Positions 7,137-14,408 of a DNA stretch of 20,968 bases are shown piece by piece. Made by a program: the position numbers and the translations under genes. This stretch comes from JAJFUE01 sp039683515 (GTDB lineage Bacteria; Sumerlaeota; Sumerlaeia; MVZB01): contig JBDKRG010000037.1 in NCBI GenBank assembly GCA_039683515.1, positions 1 through 20,968 of the forward strand, written 5' to 3'. The notes beneath the pieces are model-generated. The model worked only from the letters and a program-made list of their open reading frames with translations, had not been told where the DNA came from and searched no databases. Within the stretch, counting starts at the first letter, position 1. Every line of letters begins with the position of its first letter.

Positions 7137-7589
7137 ATGGCCGTCGTCAGTGACCCCATCGCCGACATGCTGACGCGCGTGCGTAACGCCGTGCGGGCCA
7201 AGCAGGACAGTGTGCGGATGCCAGCCAGCAAGATGAAAATCGCGCTGGCCAAAATCCTGCGCGAAGAGGGTTATATCAAGTATTTCAAAGTCGTCCGCGC
7301 CGGCAGCGTCAAGCGCAACCCCAAAGCCGGCGACAAGAAGGACGCAAAGCCGCTGTCGCATAACCTGCTGATCGTGTACCTCAAGTACGGTCCCGGCGGC
7401 GAGTCGATCCTGACCGGCCTGCGCCGGCTGTCGCGTCCCGGCCTGCGCCGCTACGTCGGCAGCGACTCGATCCCGCGCGTCATGGGCGGCCTCGGCATCA
7501 CGATCGTCTCGACCAGCCACGGCGTCATGACCGGCCGCGAGGCCCGCAAGCAGGGCCTGGGCGGCGAGGTCATCTGCAGCATCTGGTAA
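7137..7589 (+). CDS. rpsH: 30S ribosomal protein S8
   Basis: A 150-residue protein; E. coli S8 has 130. It starts MAVVSDPIADMLTRVRNA and ends in the S8 C-terminal signature GLGITIVSTSHGVMTGREAR followed by GGEVICSIW. S8 binds 16S rRNA helix 21 and, in E. coli, represses translation of the spc operon at rplE. Residues about 54-74 hold an inserted basic loop (AGSVKRNPKAGDKKDAKP) between the N- and C-terminal domains, which explains the extra length. GAGGGAG precedes the ATG. Confidence 0.97.
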   Translation: MAVVSDPIADMLTRVRNAVRAKQDSVRMPASKMKIALAKILREEGYIKYFKVVRAGSVKRNPKAGDKKDAKPLSHNLLIVYLKYGPGGESILTGLRRLSRPGLRRYVGSDSIPRVMGGLGITIVSTSHGVMTGREARKQGLGGEVICSIW

Positions 7590-7607
7590 GCCCCAAGGAG
7601 TGAGCTC

Positions 7608-8144
7608 GTGTCACGCATCGGAAAAAACCCAATCGCGATCCCGAAAGGGGTCCAGGTGACCATGGATGGCTCGACCGTTTCGGTCAAGGGCCCCAAGGGG
7701 AACGCCTCGATTGATTACCGCGGCCACGTCGCCGTCAGCCACGTGGAGGATCACCTCGAGGTGGCCCGCCACAGTGACGACCGCCAGGACCGCGCCTACC
7801 ATGGCCTGTATCAGCGGCTGCTGGTTTCGATGGTCAAGGGCGTCACCGAGGGCTTCAACAAGGAGCTCCAGCTGGTCGGCGTCGGCTACCGCGCGGCGAT
7901 GGACGGCAAGACGCTCGTCATGACGCTCGGCTACAGCCACGAAGTCCGGTTCGCCCCGCCCGAGGGGATCACCCTGGCGGCCCCGGCCCAGGACCGGATC
8001 GTGGTCAGCGGCAGCGACAAGCAACTGGTCGGCCAGGTTGCCGCCAATATCCGTTCACTGCGCGGTCCGGAGCCCTACAAGGGCAAGGGCATTCGGTACG
8101 TGAATGAGCATATCCGGCGCAAGGTCGGCAAGACCCGCGCTTAA
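7608..8144 (+). CDS. rplF: 50S ribosomal protein L6
   Basis: A 178-residue protein (E. coli 177) with the duplicated L6 fold. It starts SRIGKNPIAIPKGVQV after a GTG codon, with KGPKGNASIDY in the first half and GPEPYKGKGIRYVNEHIRRK in the second, the classic L6 C-terminal signature. L6 is near the sarcin-ricin loop and the factor-binding site. AAGGAG lies before the GTG. It is 18 nt after rpsH and 24 nt before rplR. Confidence 0.97.
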   Translation: MSRIGKNPIAIPKGVQVTMDGSTVSVKGPKGNASIDYRGHVAVSHVEDHLEVARHSDDRQDRAYHGLYQRLLVSMVKGVTEGFNKELQLVGVGYRAAMDGKTLVMTLGYSHEVRFAPPEGITLAAPAQDRIVVSGSDKQLVGQVAANIRSLRGPEPYKGKGIRYVNEHIRRKVGKTRA

Positions 8145-8168
8145 TTGGAATAGGTCGGAGAGACGACG

Positions 8169-8531
8169 ATGGCATTGTCCAAGAGAGAGGGACTCGAGCG
8201 GCGGCACCAGCGGGTGCGGCGGAAGATCGCCGGCACGGCCGCGCGCCCCCGCCTGTGCATCCATAAGAGCCTGAAGCACATCTATGCCCAGGTGATCGAC
8301 GACGACGCCGGCCGCACGCTGTGCTTCGTCACGACGAACACCAAGGCGGCCAAGGGCGAGGCCAAGAACTGCGCCAACATGGCGTGGGCCAAGAAGCTCG
8401 GCGTCGAGGTCGGCCAGAAGGCCAAGGCCGCCGGCATCGAGTCGGTCGTGTTCGACCGCGGCGGCTACCGCTACCACGGCGTGGTCAAGGCGTTTGGCGA
8501 TGCGGCCCGCGAGGCTGGTTTGAAGTTCTGA
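8169..8531 (+). CDS. rplR: 50S ribosomal protein L18
   Basis: A 120-residue protein with the L18 pattern: a basic N-terminal tail (KREGLERRHQRVRRKIAGTA), the RPRLCIHKSLKHIYAQVIDD core, and the C-terminal FDRGGYRYHGVVKAFGDAAR followed by EAGLKF. L18 binds 5S rRNA with L5 in the central protuberance. GGAGAG is upstream of the ATG. rpsE follows after 33 nt, the standard spc arrangement. Confidence 0.97.
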   Translation: MALSKREGLERRHQRVRRKIAGTAARPRLCIHKSLKHIYAQVIDDDAGRTLCFVTTNTKAAKGEAKNCANMAWAKKLGVEVGQKAKAAGIESVVFDRGGYRYHGVVKAFGDAAREAGLKF

Positions 8532-8564
8532 GGTCCAAGCGACCAAAGCAAATAGAGGATCACC

Positions 8565-9269
8565 ATGGCAGAGCAGAAAAATAAAGGCAACGAGCCGTCC
8601 GATCGCGAGCCCCGGACCGTCGGCAAGGCCGAACCGGGCAAGCACGGCGATCTGCGCGAGGAACTCCTGGCGCTCAACCGCTGCGCCAAGGTCGTCAAGG
8701 GCGGCCGCCGGTTCAGTTTCTCGGCCCTGATGGCCGTCGGCGACGGCGAAGGCCACGTCGGCTTGGGCTTCGGCAAGGCCAACGAGGTCCCCGAGGCCAT
8801 CTCCAAGGCGACCGAACACGCCAAGAAGAGCCTCAAGGCGGTTCCGCTCATGGGCCGCACGGTCCCCCACGAGATCTACGGCGAGTTCCTGACGGCCCGC
8901 GTCATGCTCAAGCCGGCCGCCCCCGGCACGGGCCTCATCGCCAACGCGACCGTCCGCAAGGTCCTGGAGCTGGCCGGCATCGGCGACATCCTGGCCAAGA
9001 GCCTCGGCTCGGACAACGTGATGAACGTCGCCAAGGCGACGTTGGCCGGCCTGTGCCAGCTGCGCCGCCCCGAGCAGGTCGCGCGCCTGCGCGGCAAGAA
9101 GATGGAAGAGCTCATCGGGGCCCGCGCCGCCGCCGCCTATACCGAGACGATGAAGAAGTATTTCGGCGAACTCCTGATCGAGGAGAAGCCGGTCGAGTCG
9201 GCCGAGGAGGCAGCCCCCGAGGCCGCCGCCGAGGGCGAGGAAATGACCCAGCCGGAAGAACAGCAGTAA
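8565..9269 (+). CDS. rpsE: 30S ribosomal protein S5 with extended termini
   Basis: A 234-residue protein, about 67 longer than E. coli S5 (167). The double-stranded-RNA-binding-like N domain starts near residue 30 and contains VVKGGRRFSFSALMAVGDGE and GHVGLGFGKANEVPEAI; the C domain includes GTGLIANATVRKVLELAGI. S5 sits near the decoding centre and affects translational fidelity. The added parts are a charged N-terminal tail of about 28 residues and an Ala/Glu-rich acidic tail after KYFGELLIEEKP. Acidic tails are unusual for a protein in an RNA particle. AGAGGA precedes the ATG. Confidence 0.96.
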   Translation: MAEQKNKGNEPSDREPRTVGKAEPGKHGDLREELLALNRCAKVVKGGRRFSFSALMAVGDGEGHVGLGFGKANEVPEAISKATEHAKKSLKAVPLMGRTVPHEIYGEFLTARVMLKPAAPGTGLIANATVRKVLELAGIGDILAKSLGSDNVMNVAKATLAGLCQLRRPEQVARLRGKKMEELIGARAAAAYTETMKKYFGELLIEEKPVESAEEAAPEAAAEGEEMTQPEEQQ

Positions 9270-9327
9270 CGATCACGCGGCGCTGGCGAGGGCGCCCGCG
9301 CCACACGAGCACGACGGGTAAATAACA

Positions 9328-9516
9328 ATGGCGAAGAAACTGAAAATCACCTGGGTCCGCAGCGGCATCGCCGCTCAGGAAACCCATTGCCGCACGATTC
9401 GGGCGCTGGGTTTTCACCGGCTCAATGAATCGCTCATCAAGGACGACAGCGCGCCGGTTCGCGGCATGATCAAGGCAGTCGAATTTATGCTGCGCGTCGA
9501 GGAGGTCGAGGGCTGA
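9328..9516 (+). CDS. rpmD: 50S ribosomal protein L30
   Basis: A 62-residue protein in the correct L30 slot between rpsE and rplO. It has KLKITWVRSGIAAQETHCRT at the N-terminus and the L30 pattern IRALGFHRLNES, followed by a final MIKAVEFMLRVEEV. L30 is a small peripheral protein of the large subunit that some phyla lack, so its presence is informative. The sequence is less conserved than its neighbours. The TGA stop shares one base with the rplO ATG, which suggests coupled translation. Confidence 0.93.
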   Translation: MAKKLKITWVRSGIAAQETHCRTIRALGFHRLNESLIKDDSAPVRGMIKAVEFMLRVEEVEG

Positions 9517-9965
9517 TGCTTAAGCTTCATGAATTGATCGCGGACCCGGGCTGTCAGCAGGAGACCAAGCGTCGCGGTCGCGGCGAGGGCTCCGGCCTCG
9601 GCAAGAGCGCCGGCCACGGCAACAAGGGCAAGCAGGCCCGCTCGGGCTCGGGCAAGGGCCCGATCTTCGAGGGCGGCCAGATGCCGATGATGCGCCGGCT
9701 GCCCAAGTACGGCTTCACGAACCGTCGGTTCCGCGCCAAGCGGGCCGAGGTCAGCACGGGCCAGCTCGAAGCCAGCTTCGAGGCCGGCGCCAGCGTTGAC
9801 ATGGAAGCCCTGCGCGCCAAGCACCTCATCTCCAAGCAGACCGAGCGCGTGCGCGTCCTGGTTGGCGGGTCCCTTACCAAAAACCTTAACGTCAAGGCGA
9901 GCGGCTTCAGCGCCGGAGCACGTCAGGCCATCGAGGCAGCCGGCGGCCGCTGCGAGACCGAGTAA
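9516..9965 (+). CDS. rplO: 50S ribosomal protein L15
   Basis: A 149-residue protein. The N-terminal half is the Gly/Lys/Arg-rich L15 extension (RRGRGEGSGLGKSAGHGNKG, then KQARSG) that threads into 23S rRNA. FEGGQMPMMRRLPKYGF is the L15 signature, and the globular C-terminus ends VKASGFSAGARQAIEAAGG. L15 is a late-assembling large-subunit protein. The ATG overlaps the rpmD stop by one base, and GGAGG lies within the end of rpmD. secY starts only 2 nt after the stop. Confidence 0.97.
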   Translation: MLKLHELIADPGCQQETKRRGRGEGSGLGKSAGHGNKGKQARSGSGKGPIFEGGQMPMMRRLPKYGFTNRRFRAKRAEVSTGQLEASFEAGASVDMEALRAKHLISKQTERVRVLVGGSLTKNLNVKASGFSAGARQAIEAAGGRCETE

Positions 9966-9967
9966 TC

Positions 9968-11410
9968 ATGTTTAATTTTGGCGCTCTTTTTAACATATTC
10001 AGAGTCCCCGAACTCAAGCGCAAGGTTTTGATCAGCCTGGCGCTTTTGCTCGTGTACCGCATCGGGGCCCACGTCCCGTCGCCGTTCATCGACGCGACGC
10101 TCGTCCGCGAAAAGCTCGGCGGGGCCGCCCAGGGCATGTTCGGCGTCGTCGACATGTTCAGCGGCGGCGCGTTCAGCCAGATGACGATCTTCGCCCTGGG
10201 CATCATGCCCTACATCTCCGCGTCGATTATCATCCAGCTGCTGGCCGCCGTCTGGCCGCGCCTGGAGAAGATCAGCAAGGAGGGCGAGGCCGGACGCAAG
10301 AAGATCACCCAGCTGACCCGCTACGGCACCGTCGCCCTGGCCTTCTTCCAGGGGCTCGGCATCGGCGTGTGGATGCTCGAACTCGGCGTCAGCCAGCTGC
10401 CCAACTCCTACGGCTACCGGCTGGCGTTTCTGCTCATCACGGCCATGACGATGTGCACGGGCACGTGCTTCATCATGTGGCTGGGCGAAAAAATCACCCA
10501 GCACGGCATCGGCAACGGCATCTCGCTCATCATCGCCGTCGGCATCATCGCGCGCTACCCGCTCGACTTCCGGCTGGCGATCATGTCCATCAAGTCGCAG
10601 GCGATGTCGCCGATGGGCCTCATCATGCTGCTGGCCCTGACGGTCGTCGTCACCGCGCTGATCATCATCAACCAGCAGGCCAGCCGCCGCGTGCCGATCC
10701 AGCACGCCCAGCGCATGGTCGGCCACAAGATCATGGGCGGCGGCAATACCTACATCCCGCTCAAGCTCAACACCGCCGGCGTCATCCCGGTCATCTTCGC
10801 CTCGGCCATCCTGTCGTTCCCGACGATGATCCTGCCCTACATGGGCATGGAACAGGCCTCGGGGCCGGCCGCCGTCCTCTCGGACTGGCTGCGCCGCGAC
10901 TCGGGCCACAACCTCTATGAATTGTGCAGCTTCGGGTCGGGCGGCGTCTTCAACCTGTTCAAGGTCGTCAACCTCTGGACGCTGATCTACGTCTTCCTGA
11001 CGGCCGCCTTCTGCTTCTTCTACACGGCCATCACCCTCAACCCCGAGGACCTGGCCGACAACCTGAAGAAGTCCAACGCGTTCATCCCGGGCATCAAGCC
11101 CGGCCGGCATACGGCCGACTACGTCGACCACATCCTGATGCGGATCACCATCGTGGGCGCCGCGATCCTGGTCGTGATCGCCCTCGTCCCCGAGATCCTG
11201 GCGGTCGGCTACGGGTTCAACTGGCAGGTCTCGCAGGTGGCGGGCGGAACCGGCCTGATCATCGTCGTCGGCGTGTTCCTCGACACGATGAAGCAGATCG
11301 AATCGCAGCTCATGATGCGCCACTATGAAGGTTTCAAGTTCACCGGCGCAGGCCGCGGCGGGCGCCACGTGGCGATCCGCACCAAGCGCACGGTCCGCGG
11401 CGGGAGCTGA
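9968..11410 (+). CDS. secY: Protein translocase subunit SecY
   Basis: A 480-residue integral membrane protein, the channel-forming subunit of the Sec translocon that secretes and inserts proteins through the inner membrane. About ten hydrophobic helices are visible. Family signatures are the N-terminal FRVPELKRKVLISLALLLVY, the plug region with FSGGAFSQMTIFALGIMPYI, the GEKITQHGIGNGISLII loop after helix 4, VPIQHAQRMVG, and PLKLNTAGVIPVIFASAIL. The C-terminal cytoplasmic tail is basic and glycine-rich. It is somewhat longer than E. coli SecY (443), partly through the periplasmic loop around 296-325. It lies 2 nt after rplO, so translation is probably coupled. Confidence 0.97.
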   Translation: MFNFGALFNIFRVPELKRKVLISLALLLVYRIGAHVPSPFIDATLVREKLGGAAQGMFGVVDMFSGGAFSQMTIFALGIMPYISASIIIQLLAAVWPRLEKISKEGEAGRKKITQLTRYGTVALAFFQGLGIGVWMLELGVSQLPNSYGYRLAFLLITAMTMCTGTCFIMWLGEKITQHGIGNGISLIIAVGIIARYPLDFRLAIMSIKSQAMSPMGLIMLLALTVVVTALIIINQQASRRVPIQHAQRMVGHKIMGGGNTYIPLKLNTAGVIPVIFASAILSFPTMILPYMGMEQASGPAAVLSDWLRRDSGHNLYELCSFGSGGVFNLFKVVNLWTLIYVFLTAAFCFFYTAITLNPEDLADNLKKSNAFIPGIKPGRHTADYVDHILMRITIVGAAILVVIALVPEILAVGYGFNWQVSQVAGGTGLIIVVGVFLDTMKQIESQLMMRHYEGFKFTGAGRGGRHVAIRTKRTVRGGS

Positions 11411-11425
11411 GAGCCTTACAACCGC

Positions 11426-11460
11426 GATTTTCGATTACGATTACGACGCACGAGTACGAG
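11426..11460 (+). repeat. Degenerate 6-bp tandem repeat, secY-adk spacer
   Basis: The 64-nt spacer before adk contains hexamer-like units, CGATTA twice and then GCACGA and GTACGA. A related array runs in the opposite orientation at 16867-16899 (units TCGTGC and TCGTAA), so this is an interspersed simple-repeat family rather than a one-off. It ends just before the adk ribosome-binding region. Confidence 0.65.
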
Positions 11461-11474
11461 AGATGGGGTGGGAG

Positions 11475-12146
11475 ATGTCCTCCGACGCAGCCAAAGTTGT
11501 GGCCCTGTTTGGGCCTCCCGGATCGGGAAAAGGCACGCAGGCCGAACGCATTGTCGAGGAGTTCGGCTATACCCACCTGTCGCCGGGCAACATGCTGCGC
11601 GAGGAGATCCGGCAGGGGACCGACCTGGGCCGCGAGGCCGAGTCGATCATGAAGGCCGGCAAGCTCGTGCCCGACAGCGTGATCAACCCGATGGTCGCCG
11701 GGCGCATCCGCCAGGAGCTGGCCGCCGGCCGCCGGGTTCTGCTCGACGGCTACCCGCGCACGATCCCGCAGGCCGAATACATGGAGACCGCGCTCCGCGA
11801 GATCGGCTCGGAGGTTTCGGTCGTCTTCCGGCTGGAGATCGCCATCGAGGCGCTGCTCAGCCGGCTGCTGGGCCGCCTGAACTGCCCCAAGTGCGGCGCG
11901 ATTTACCATGAGCAGTCCAAGCCGCCGGCCGCGGCGGGGATCTGCGACGCGTGCGGCACGGAACTTGTCAAGCGGAGCGACGACAACGAGGCGTCGGTGC
12001 GCCAGCGCATGGATGCCTACCGTCAGCAGACCGAGCCGATTCTGGACCGGTTCGCCGCCCAGGGCAAGGTCGCCCTGGTCGAGGCGGATCGTTCACCCGA
12101 GGCGGTCTACGCCGACATCTGCCGCCGGCTTCGCGGGGCGGCCTGA
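11475..12146 (+). CDS. adk: Adenylate kinase, zinc-type LID
   Basis: A 223-residue cytoplasmic enzyme that interconverts ATP plus AMP with two ADP. The P-loop GPPGSGKGT is at 13-21, the AMP-site DGYPRT at 91-96, and RSDDNEASVRQRM at 167-179 carries the catalytic arginines. The long LID domain contains four cysteines, CPKC (137-140) and CDAC (157-160), typical of the zinc-stabilised form. I chose the ATG at 11475 (MSSDAAKVVAL), preceded by GGTGGGAG at short spacing; ATG 11463, four codons upstream, is an alternative. The gene is in its usual place between secY and map, and map starts 3 nt after its stop. Confidence 0.96.
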   Translation: MSSDAAKVVALFGPPGSGKGTQAERIVEEFGYTHLSPGNMLREEIRQGTDLGREAESIMKAGKLVPDSVINPMVAGRIRQELAAGRRVLLDGYPRTIPQAEYMETALREIGSEVSVVFRLEIAIEALLSRLLGRLNCPKCGAIYHEQSKPPAAAGICDACGTELVKRSDDNEASVRQRMDAYRQQTEPILDRFAAQGKVALVEADRSPEAVYADICRRLRGAA

Positions 12147-12149
12147 GAC

Positions 12150-12914
12150 GTGTCGCTGGACTCCAACAGGATTGTGCTCAAGTCGACCGACGAAATCGAG
12201 CGCATGCGCCGGTCCGGGGCCGTGATGGCCGAAGTGATGGAACTGATCGTGGCGCACGTCGCCCCCGGCGTCACGACCGGCGACCTCGACCAGGTCGCCC
12301 GGCGCGAGTTGGAACGGAGGGGGGCCAAGGCCGCCTTCCTGGGGATGTATGGGTTTCCCGCGGCCCTGTGCGTGTCGGTGAACGAGGAGATCGTCCACGG
12401 CATCCCGGGCCGGCGCGAGCTGCTCGAGGGCGACATCGTCAGCCTCGACTGCGGCGCCCTGATCGGGGGGTATTACTCCGACATGGCGCGCACGGTTCCG
12501 GTCGGTAGGACCGACCCGGTTTCCGAGCGCCTGATCGCGGTGGCGGAGCAGTCGCTCTGGGCCGGGACCGAGTACCTGGTGCCGGGCCTGCGGCTGGGCG
12601 ACATGGCCGCCGAGATCCAGCGGATCGTCGAGGCGGAAGGTTTTTCGGTCGTGCGCGACTACACCGGCCACGGAATCGGCCGGCATCTGCACGAGGAACC
12701 GAAGATCCCCAATTACGGCCGGGCGGGCCAGGGGGTTCGCTGGCAGGCGGGGATGGTCGTGTGCGTTGAGCCGATGGTCAACGTCGGGACCGAGAAGACC
12801 CGCACGCGGGGAGACAAGTGGACGGTCGTGACGGCCGACGGCAAGCGCTCGGCGCACGTCGAAAACACGATCGCGGTGACGGCCAAGGGGCCGCTGGTGC
12901 TGACCAGGGTGTGA
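12150..12914 (+). CDS. map: Methionine aminopeptidase, type I
   Basis: A 254-residue pita-bread metalloprotease that removes the initiator methionine from nascent proteins. The five metal ligands are visible: Asp100 (SLDCGA), Asp111 (SDMARTVPVG), His174 (GHGIGRHLHE), Glu207 (VCVEPMV) and Glu238 (HVENTIAV). His83 in VHGIP and His181 match the substrate-site histidines. No N-terminal zinc-finger or SH3 extension is present, so it is the simple type Ia form. The GTG start lies 3 nt after the adk stop. Part of its 3' end is duplicated downstream at 12965-12997. Confidence 0.96.
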   Translation: MSLDSNRIVLKSTDEIERMRRSGAVMAEVMELIVAHVAPGVTTGDLDQVARRELERRGAKAAFLGMYGFPAALCVSVNEEIVHGIPGRRELLEGDIVSLDCGALIGGYYSDMARTVPVGRTDPVSERLIAVAEQSLWAGTEYLVPGLRLGDMAAEIQRIVEAEGFSVVRDYTGHGIGRHLHEEPKIPNYGRAGQGVRWQAGMVVCVEPMVNVGTEKTRTRGDKWTVVTADGKRSAHVENTIAVTAKGPLVLTRV

Positions 12915-12915
12915 C

Positions 12916-12941
12916 GATTGCGGATTTCGGATTGCGGATTT
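12916..12941 (+). repeat. 7-bp tandem repeat, left arm of an inverted pair
   Basis: Just after map, heptamers GATTGCG, GATTTCG, GATTGCG and GATTTGG follow one another. The same heptamer appears reversed at 13031-13056, so the two arrays could pair over about 18-25 nt. Together they bracket a partial copy of the map 3' end. Confidence 0.75.
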
Positions 12942-12964
12942 GGGATATCAAAACTGCGATCCGG

Positions 12965-12997
12965 ACGGCCAAAGGGCCGCTGGTGCTGACCAGAGGG
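12965..12997 (+). repeat. Partial duplicate of the map 3' end
   Basis: This segment nearly repeats 12879-12909, the last codons of map: ACGGCCAA, one substitution, GGGCCGCTGGTGCTGACCAG, one inserted A, then GGG. Weaker similarity extends about 15 nt upstream. The offset is 86 nt. It is read past the map stop and codes for nothing recognisable, so it looks like a local duplication with later decay. Confidence 0.85.
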
Positions 12998-13030
12998 TCA
13001 TTTCGGATCCCGGAGTTCGGATTCCTGATG

Positions 13031-13056
13031 TAAATCCGCAATCCGCAATCCGAAAT
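13031..13056 (-). repeat. 7-bp tandem repeat, right arm of an inverted pair
   Basis: Read on the minus strand this is ATTTCGGATTGCGGATTGCG, then GATTTA, the inverse of the array at 12916-12941. A large stem-loop in RNA or cruciform DNA is possible, with the map-tail copy in the loop. Confidence 0.75.
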
Positions 13057-13066
13057 AAAAAAGGGC

Positions 13067-13095
13067 TTGATATCTTGCCCTTGATTGCTTACCAT
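13067..13095 (+). promoter_or_regulatory. Candidate sigma-70-like promoter for infA and the alpha cluster
   Basis: TTGATA (13067-13072) and TACCAT (13090-13095) are 17 nt apart, giving a fair -35 and a moderate -10 match. It lies about 70 nt before infA, at the only long break in the super-operon. A quasi-palindrome, AAGGGC (13061-13066) and GCCCTT (13077-13082), overlaps the -35. The assignment is by eye only. Confidence 0.35.
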
Positions 13096-13165
13096 CATCG
13101 TTTTGCGTCATATTGTGCCCAATGCGGCACATGCCAGACGGCGCAGCGAAGCGGGGTAAAAAAGG

Positions 13166-13384
13166 TTGGCCAAAGAAGAAGCCATCGAGATCAGCGGGAC
13201 GGTCATTGAGCCCCTGCCCAACGCGATGTTCCGCGTCGAGCTGGAAAACGGGCTCAAGGTTCTGGCCCACATCTCGGGCAAGATGCGGATGAACTTCATC
13301 CGGATCCTGCCGGGCGACAAGGTTCAGGTTGAACTGTCGCCGTATGACCTGACCCGCGGCCGCATCACGTATCGTTTCAAGTGA
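13166..13384 (+). CDS. infA: Translation initiation factor IF-1
   Basis: A 72-residue single S1/OB-fold protein, the standard IF-1 length. It reads MAKEEAIEISGTVIEPLPNA from a TTG codon and continues FRVELENGLKVLAHISGKMR, then GDKVQVELSPYDLTRGRITY. IF-1 binds the A site of the small subunit during initiation. The TTG start is chosen because it gives the family's exact N-terminus; a downstream ATG would remove the first strand. The SD is weak (AAGG right before the start), unlike most neighbours. It is 251 nt after map and 18 nt before rpmJ. Confidence 0.96.
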   Translation: MAKEEAIEISGTVIEPLPNAMFRVELENGLKVLAHISGKMRMNFIRILPGDKVQVELSPYDLTRGRITYRFK

Positions 13385-13402
13385 CAGTTGGAGTGAAGGC
13401 TC

Positions 13403-13516
13403 ATGAAAGTACGCGCATCCGTCAAGCCCATTTGCAATAAATGCAAGATCATCCGGCGCAAGGGACAATTGCGGATCATCTGCGAAAATCCCAAACACAA
13501 GCAGCGTCAAGGCTAG
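13403..13516 (+). CDS. rpmJ: 50S ribosomal protein L36 (zinc form)
   Basis: A 37-residue protein, easily missed because of its size. It starts MKVRASVKPICNKCKIIRRK and ends CENPKHKQRQG, matching the common L36. The zinc ligands are Cys11, Cys14, Cys27 and His32, so this is the zinc-containing version. L36 is a small late-assembly protein of the large subunit. GGAG lies before the ATG. It is 18 nt after infA and 35 nt before rpsM. Confidence 0.96.
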   Translation: MKVRASVKPICNKCKIIRRKGQLRIICENPKHKQRQG

Positions 13517-13551
13517 TTCCGTCGCCGCACTGAATCAGGAGGTTAGGATCC

Positions 13552-13938
13552 TTGGCTCGTATTGCCGGCATCGACATCCCACGCGATAAACGCGTCGAAA
13601 TCAGTTTGCGCTACATCTACGGGATCGGCCCGACCCTGTCGCGCAAGATCCTCGCTGAGGCAAACGTCAGCCTGGACACGCGTGTGCGCGATCTGACCGA
13701 AGAAGAGGTCAATCGCATCAACACGCTCATCCAGAACAGCGACCTCAAGATCGAGGGCGATCTGCGCCGCGAGGTCCAGCAGAACATCAAGCGTCTGATG
13801 GACATCGGCTGCTACCGGGGGACGCGGCACATCCGCGGCCTGCCGTGCCGCGGCCAGCGCACGCGGACCAACGCCCGCACCCGCAAGGGTCCGGCCAAGA
13901 CCGTCGCCGGCAAGAAGAAGGCCCCGTCCAAGGGCTGA
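13552..13938 (+). CDS. rpsM: 30S ribosomal protein S13
   Basis: A 128-residue protein read from TTG, with AGGAGG upstream at good spacing. It begins ARIAGIDIPRDKRVEISLRY, with the helix-two-turn-helix YGIGPTLSRKIL, and ends in the basic CYRGTRHIRGLPCRGQRTRT, then NARTRKGP tail that contacts P-site tRNA. S13 forms intersubunit bridges in the head. The C-terminus adds the short lysine tail KKKAPSKG. rpsK follows after 52 nt. Confidence 0.97.
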   Translation: MARIAGIDIPRDKRVEISLRYIYGIGPTLSRKILAEANVSLDTRVRDLTEEEVNRINTLIQNSDLKIEGDLRREVQQNIKRLMDIGCYRGTRHIRGLPCRGQRTRTNARTRKGPAKTVAGKKKAPSKG

Positions 13939-13990
13939 TCCGCGACCACCTTTTGTTGAACTCATTCACGGCTAGGCAGGCAGGATAGCG

Positions 13991-14404
13991 ATGGCAAAAA
14001 AGGAAACCAAGAAGGACGCCGCCAAGGCGGGCCGCACCCGTAAAAAGGTCAAGAAGCACGTCACCACCGGTGTCGTGCATCTTCAGGCGACCTTCAACAA
14101 TACGATCGTGACGATCACCGACCCGGCCGGCAACACGCTGGCGTGGGCGTCGGCCGGCTCCAGCGGCTTCAAGGGCTCGCGCAAGAGCACCCCGTTCGCC
14201 GCCCAGCTCGCCGCCGACAACGCCGCCCGCCGCGCCATGGACCATGGCCTGCGCGTGGTCGACATCCTGGTCAACGGCCCCGGCTCGGGGCGCGAGGCCG
14301 CGATCCGGTCGCTTCAGGCCGCCGGCCTCGACATCCGCACGATCCGCGACGTGACGCCGCTGCCCCACAACGGCTGCCGCCCTCCCAAGCGGCGCCGGGT
14401 TTGA
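13991..14404 (+). CDS. rpsK: 30S ribosomal protein S11
   Basis: A 137-residue protein (E. coli 129) with a lysine-rich N-terminal tail of about 20 residues and the S11 core GVVHLQATFNNTIVTITDPAG, cited here as GVVHLQATFNNT and IVTITDPAGN. It continues WASAGSSGFKGSRKSTPFAA and ends IRDVTPLPHNGCRPPKRRRV, the family signature. S11 is on the platform near the mRNA exit. AGGA is before the ATG. In most bacteria rpsD comes next, but here rpoA follows after 74 nt. Confidence 0.97.
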   Translation: MAKKETKKDAAKAGRTRKKVKKHVTTGVVHLQATFNNTIVTITDPAGNTLAWASAGSSGFKGSRKSTPFAAQLAADNAARRAMDHGLRVVDILVNGPGSGREAAIRSLQAAGLDIRTIRDVTPLPHNGCRPPKRRRV

Positions 14405-14408
14405 TCGG

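Noticed and set aside
5793..7520. A 575-codon minus-strand open frame opposite rplX, rplE, rpsN and rpsH
   Set aside because: It is a mirror of GC-rich coding genes on the other strand, lacks a family pattern and overlaps four certain genes.
9923..11368. A 481-codon minus-strand open frame opposite secY
   Set aside because: Composition is dominated by Asp, Arg, His, Val and Ala, as expected from antisense of secY; no SD and no domain.
11325..11474. Longer start for adk inside secY
   Set aside because: It would overlap the secY end by 86 nt and add residues absent from the family; starts at 11463 or 11475 are better.
12916..13056. Possible small CRISPR array at the heptamer repeats
   Set aside because: Units are 7 nt and abut without spacers, and no cas genes are present.
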